Shown: positions 62,714-64,000 of the stretch, one piece after another
How positions within the stretch are numbered: the first letter of the stretch is position 1
Layout: the number at the start of each line of letters is the position of its first letter
DNA from: Clostridium beijerinckii
GTDB lineage: Bacteria; Bacillota; Clostridia; Clostridiales; Clostridiaceae
Direction of reading: 5' to 3'
Length of the DNA: 64,000 nt
Assembly (NCBI RefSeq): GCF_036699995.1
Contig: NZ_CP144906.1
Coordinates: 853,501 to 917,500 of the forward strand
Notes under the pieces: generated by a model
Seen by the model: only the letters and a program-made list of their open reading frames with translations
Database searches by the model: none
Told to the model about the DNA's origin: nothing
Translations under genes and position numbers: made by a program

Positions 62714-63565
62714 GTGAGAGAGATAGAAAAGAGTGTTCTAGATAAAATTCTTTGTATTTATAAAAGTTTACATGAAGCAGAAAAAAAGATTGCTGATTAT
62801 ATAATTAATAATAAAGAAAAAGTCATTGAAATGACTGTTTCTGAGTTAGCATTAGAAAGTAGTGTTAGTGAAGCTACAATAGTTAGGTTCTGTAAAAAAT
62901 GTGATTTAAAAGGTTTCTATGATTTGAAAATTAAAATAGCTAAAGAAATGGTTAATTTAAAAAGTAGTAATATATCAAATGAATTAGATTCCAATAATAT
63001 AATGCAATCACTTCAAAATATATTAGCAAATAAAATTGAAGAATTAAAACAAACAATTTCAATGATGAATGAAGGTAATATAAAAAGAATATTAGAAGCA
63101 ATTAAAGGAGCGAGAATTGTTCAATTTGCAGCGGTTGGTAATACAATACCTGTAGCAATGGATGGAGCATATAAGTTTAATCAGTTGGGAATATCATCTG
63201 TTACTAATACCATATGGGAAACACAACTTGCATTTTCATATACTTTAACTAAAGAAGATGTAGTTATAGTAATATCTAATTCAGGAGCTTCAAAAGAGCT
63301 TGTAGCTTTACTTGAAATTGCTAATGAAAGACAGGCAACAACTATTTCTATAACTAATCATGAGAATTCTCCTGTTGCCAACAAAAGCAAATATCATATA
63401 AATACTTCAACAAGAGAGAAATTATTTCTAGATGAGTTTAGCTTTTCTAGAGTATCGGCTATGGTTGTTATAGAAATCTTATATTTACTTTTAACAAGGG
63501 ATAAAGAAGATGCATATAATTGGATTAGTCAGCACGAACAATCTATTGCAGAAGGAAAGATATAA
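62714..63565 (+). CDS. MurR/RpiR-family transcriptional regulator
   Basis: This 283-residue protein has the RpiR helix-turn-helix (MTVSELALESSVSEATIVRFCKKCDL, key residues about 35-60) and a SIS domain (about 115-240; VQFAAVGNTIPVAMDGAYKFNQLG and VVIVISNSGASKELVALLEIANE). The likely start is a GTG after AAGGGAG; an in-frame ATG at 62690 and TTG at 62681 lack sites and precede the usual N-terminus. It is a paralogue of the regulator at 45853. The inverted repeat upstream of rpiA is its probable operator. Confidence 0.87.
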   Translation: MREIEKSVLDKILCIYKSLHEAEKKIADYIINNKEKVIEMTVSELALESSVSEATIVRFCKKCDLKGFYDLKIKIAKEMVNLKSSNISNELDSNNIMQSLQNILANKIEELKQTISMMNEGNIKRILEAIKGARIVQFAAVGNTIPVAMDGAYKFNQLGISSVTNTIWETQLAFSYTLTKEDVVIVISNSGASKELVALLEIANERQATTISITNHENSPVANKSKYHINTSTREKLFLDEFSFSRVSAMVVIEILYLLLTRDKEDAYNWISQHEQSIAEGKI

Positions 63566-63650
63566 GGAGAAATTACAATAGAGTGATATAATAGATATTT
63601 TATTTAAAATTTTAAATAGATATTAGATTTGAAGAAGGAAGGGTATAAAG

Positions 63651-64000
63651 ATGAAGAATATAGATATTGGGAATAGTGGAATCAAAGCTTCTGAAATTGG
63701 GCTTGGATGCATGCGAATGGCATCAGTTGAAAAGAACGATGCGGAAAAGATCATTAAGACGTCGTTGGAAGAAGGAATTAATTTCTTTGATCATGCTGAT
63801 ATATACGGGGGAGGAAAATCAGAAGAAGTTTTTGCAGATGCAATTAAAATGAACTCTTCCATAAGAGAAAAAATGATCATTCAGACTAAGTGTTCTATAG
63901 TACCAGGAATAATGTATGATTTTTCAAAAGAACATATCTTAAATTCAGTAGATGCTAGTTTAAAGAGATTAAAAACAGATTATGTAGATACATTACTCCT
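63651..64000 (+). CDS. Aldo/keto reductase, N-terminal part (cut by window edge)
   Basis: The open frame from an ATG after GAAGGAAGGG runs to the end of the window (116 codons). It has the aldo/keto reductase pattern: IGNSGIKASEIGLGCMRM, the catalytic FFDHADIYGGG (Asp and Tyr), IIQTKC with the catalytic lysine, and LKTDYVDTLL at the edge. It would reduce a carbonyl with NAD(P)H. It follows the RpiR gene by 85 bp on the same strand and probably belongs to the same sugar operon. Confidence 0.9.
   Translation, partial: MKNIDIGNSGIKASEIGLGCMRMASVEKNDAEKIIKTSLEEGINFFDHADIYGGGKSEEVFADAIKMNSSIREKMIIQTKCSIVPGIMYDFSKEHILNSVDASLKRLKTDYVDTLL

Noticed and set aside
63667..63852. A short frame overlapping the aldo/keto reductase start
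   Set aside because: It is out of frame with the clear reductase sequence and carries no family motif.
1..64000. tRNA, rRNA, CRISPR arrays, transposases or integrases
   Set aside because: I looked for cloverleaf ends, regular spaced repeats and mobile-element proteins and saw none; the only dispersed repeat is the three-copy non-coding element.

Overview
The window reads as chromosomal DNA of a low-GC, Gram-positive, spore-forming anaerobe of the Clostridium group, most like the solvent-forming saccharolytic clostridia. The grounds are strong AT bias, AGGAGG-type ribosome binding sites, abundant intrinsic terminators, several phosphotransferase (PTS) and ABC sugar systems, and typical clostridial families (QueT, FliB, DUF4317, CheV, XpaC/TelA, a ferredoxin-nitroreductase fusion). 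No rRNA, tRNA, CRISPR array, transposase or complete prophage was seen. One isolated phage-type replisome-organizer gene is present.

Layout. (1) 1-2.6 kb: end of a mannose-family PTS operon (IIAB end, IIC, IID) with the DUF956/ManO accessory gene. (2) 2.7-7.4 kb: two-component system, a membrane-anchored propeller-like protein and a secreted protein. (3) 7.4-21.5 kb: single genes and divergent regulator/target pairs with a redox or detoxification flavour: ferredoxin-nitroreductase, MFS/XRE, MarR-GNAT, phage-like DnaD-type protein, LysR/MFS, nitroreductase, MerR/aldehyde dehydrogenase, methyltransferase and a second aldehyde dehydrogenase, then a DUF4317 gene. (4) 23-30 kb: LacI regulator, ABC binding protein, two permeases and a GH13 alpha-glucosidase, with no ATPase gene. 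(5) 30-32.6 kb: a pair of U32/UbiU-UbiV-like genes. (6) 32.8-35.8 kb: MFS and iron-sulfur flavoprotein genes divergent from TetR, with a large operator. (7) 36-40 kb: preQ1-type riboswitch and queT, a repeat-tailed membrane protein, orphan fliB. (8) 40-45 kb: a diguanylate cyclase and a membrane protein with Asp-box repeats. (9) 45-51 kb: deoC/RpiR divergent pair, Gre factor, and a glucose-type PTS enzyme with its own antiterminator gene, RNA antiterminator and terminator. (10) 51-58 kb: xpaC-telA, cheV, two tandem L,D-transpeptidases. (11) 58-64 kb: orphan PTS IIB, class V aminotransferase with an ECF S-component, then rpiA, a Gfo/Idh/MocA oxidoreductase, an RpiR regulator and the start of an aldo/keto reductase.

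Regulation can be read directly in many places: operator palindromes for RpiR, TetR, LacI and MerR type regulators next to their genes, a riboswitch with a plausible antiterminator, and a LicT/GlcT-type antitermination leader. A dispersed, non-coding repeat of about 80-110 bp occurs three times in the same orientation (about 10.0, 24.5 and 32.7 kb). No wholly new multi-gene system could be proved. The best candidates for undescribed biology are the dispersed repeat, the U32 gene pair, the two-component/propeller/secreted-protein locus, and the aminotransferase/ECF and orphan IIB genes.
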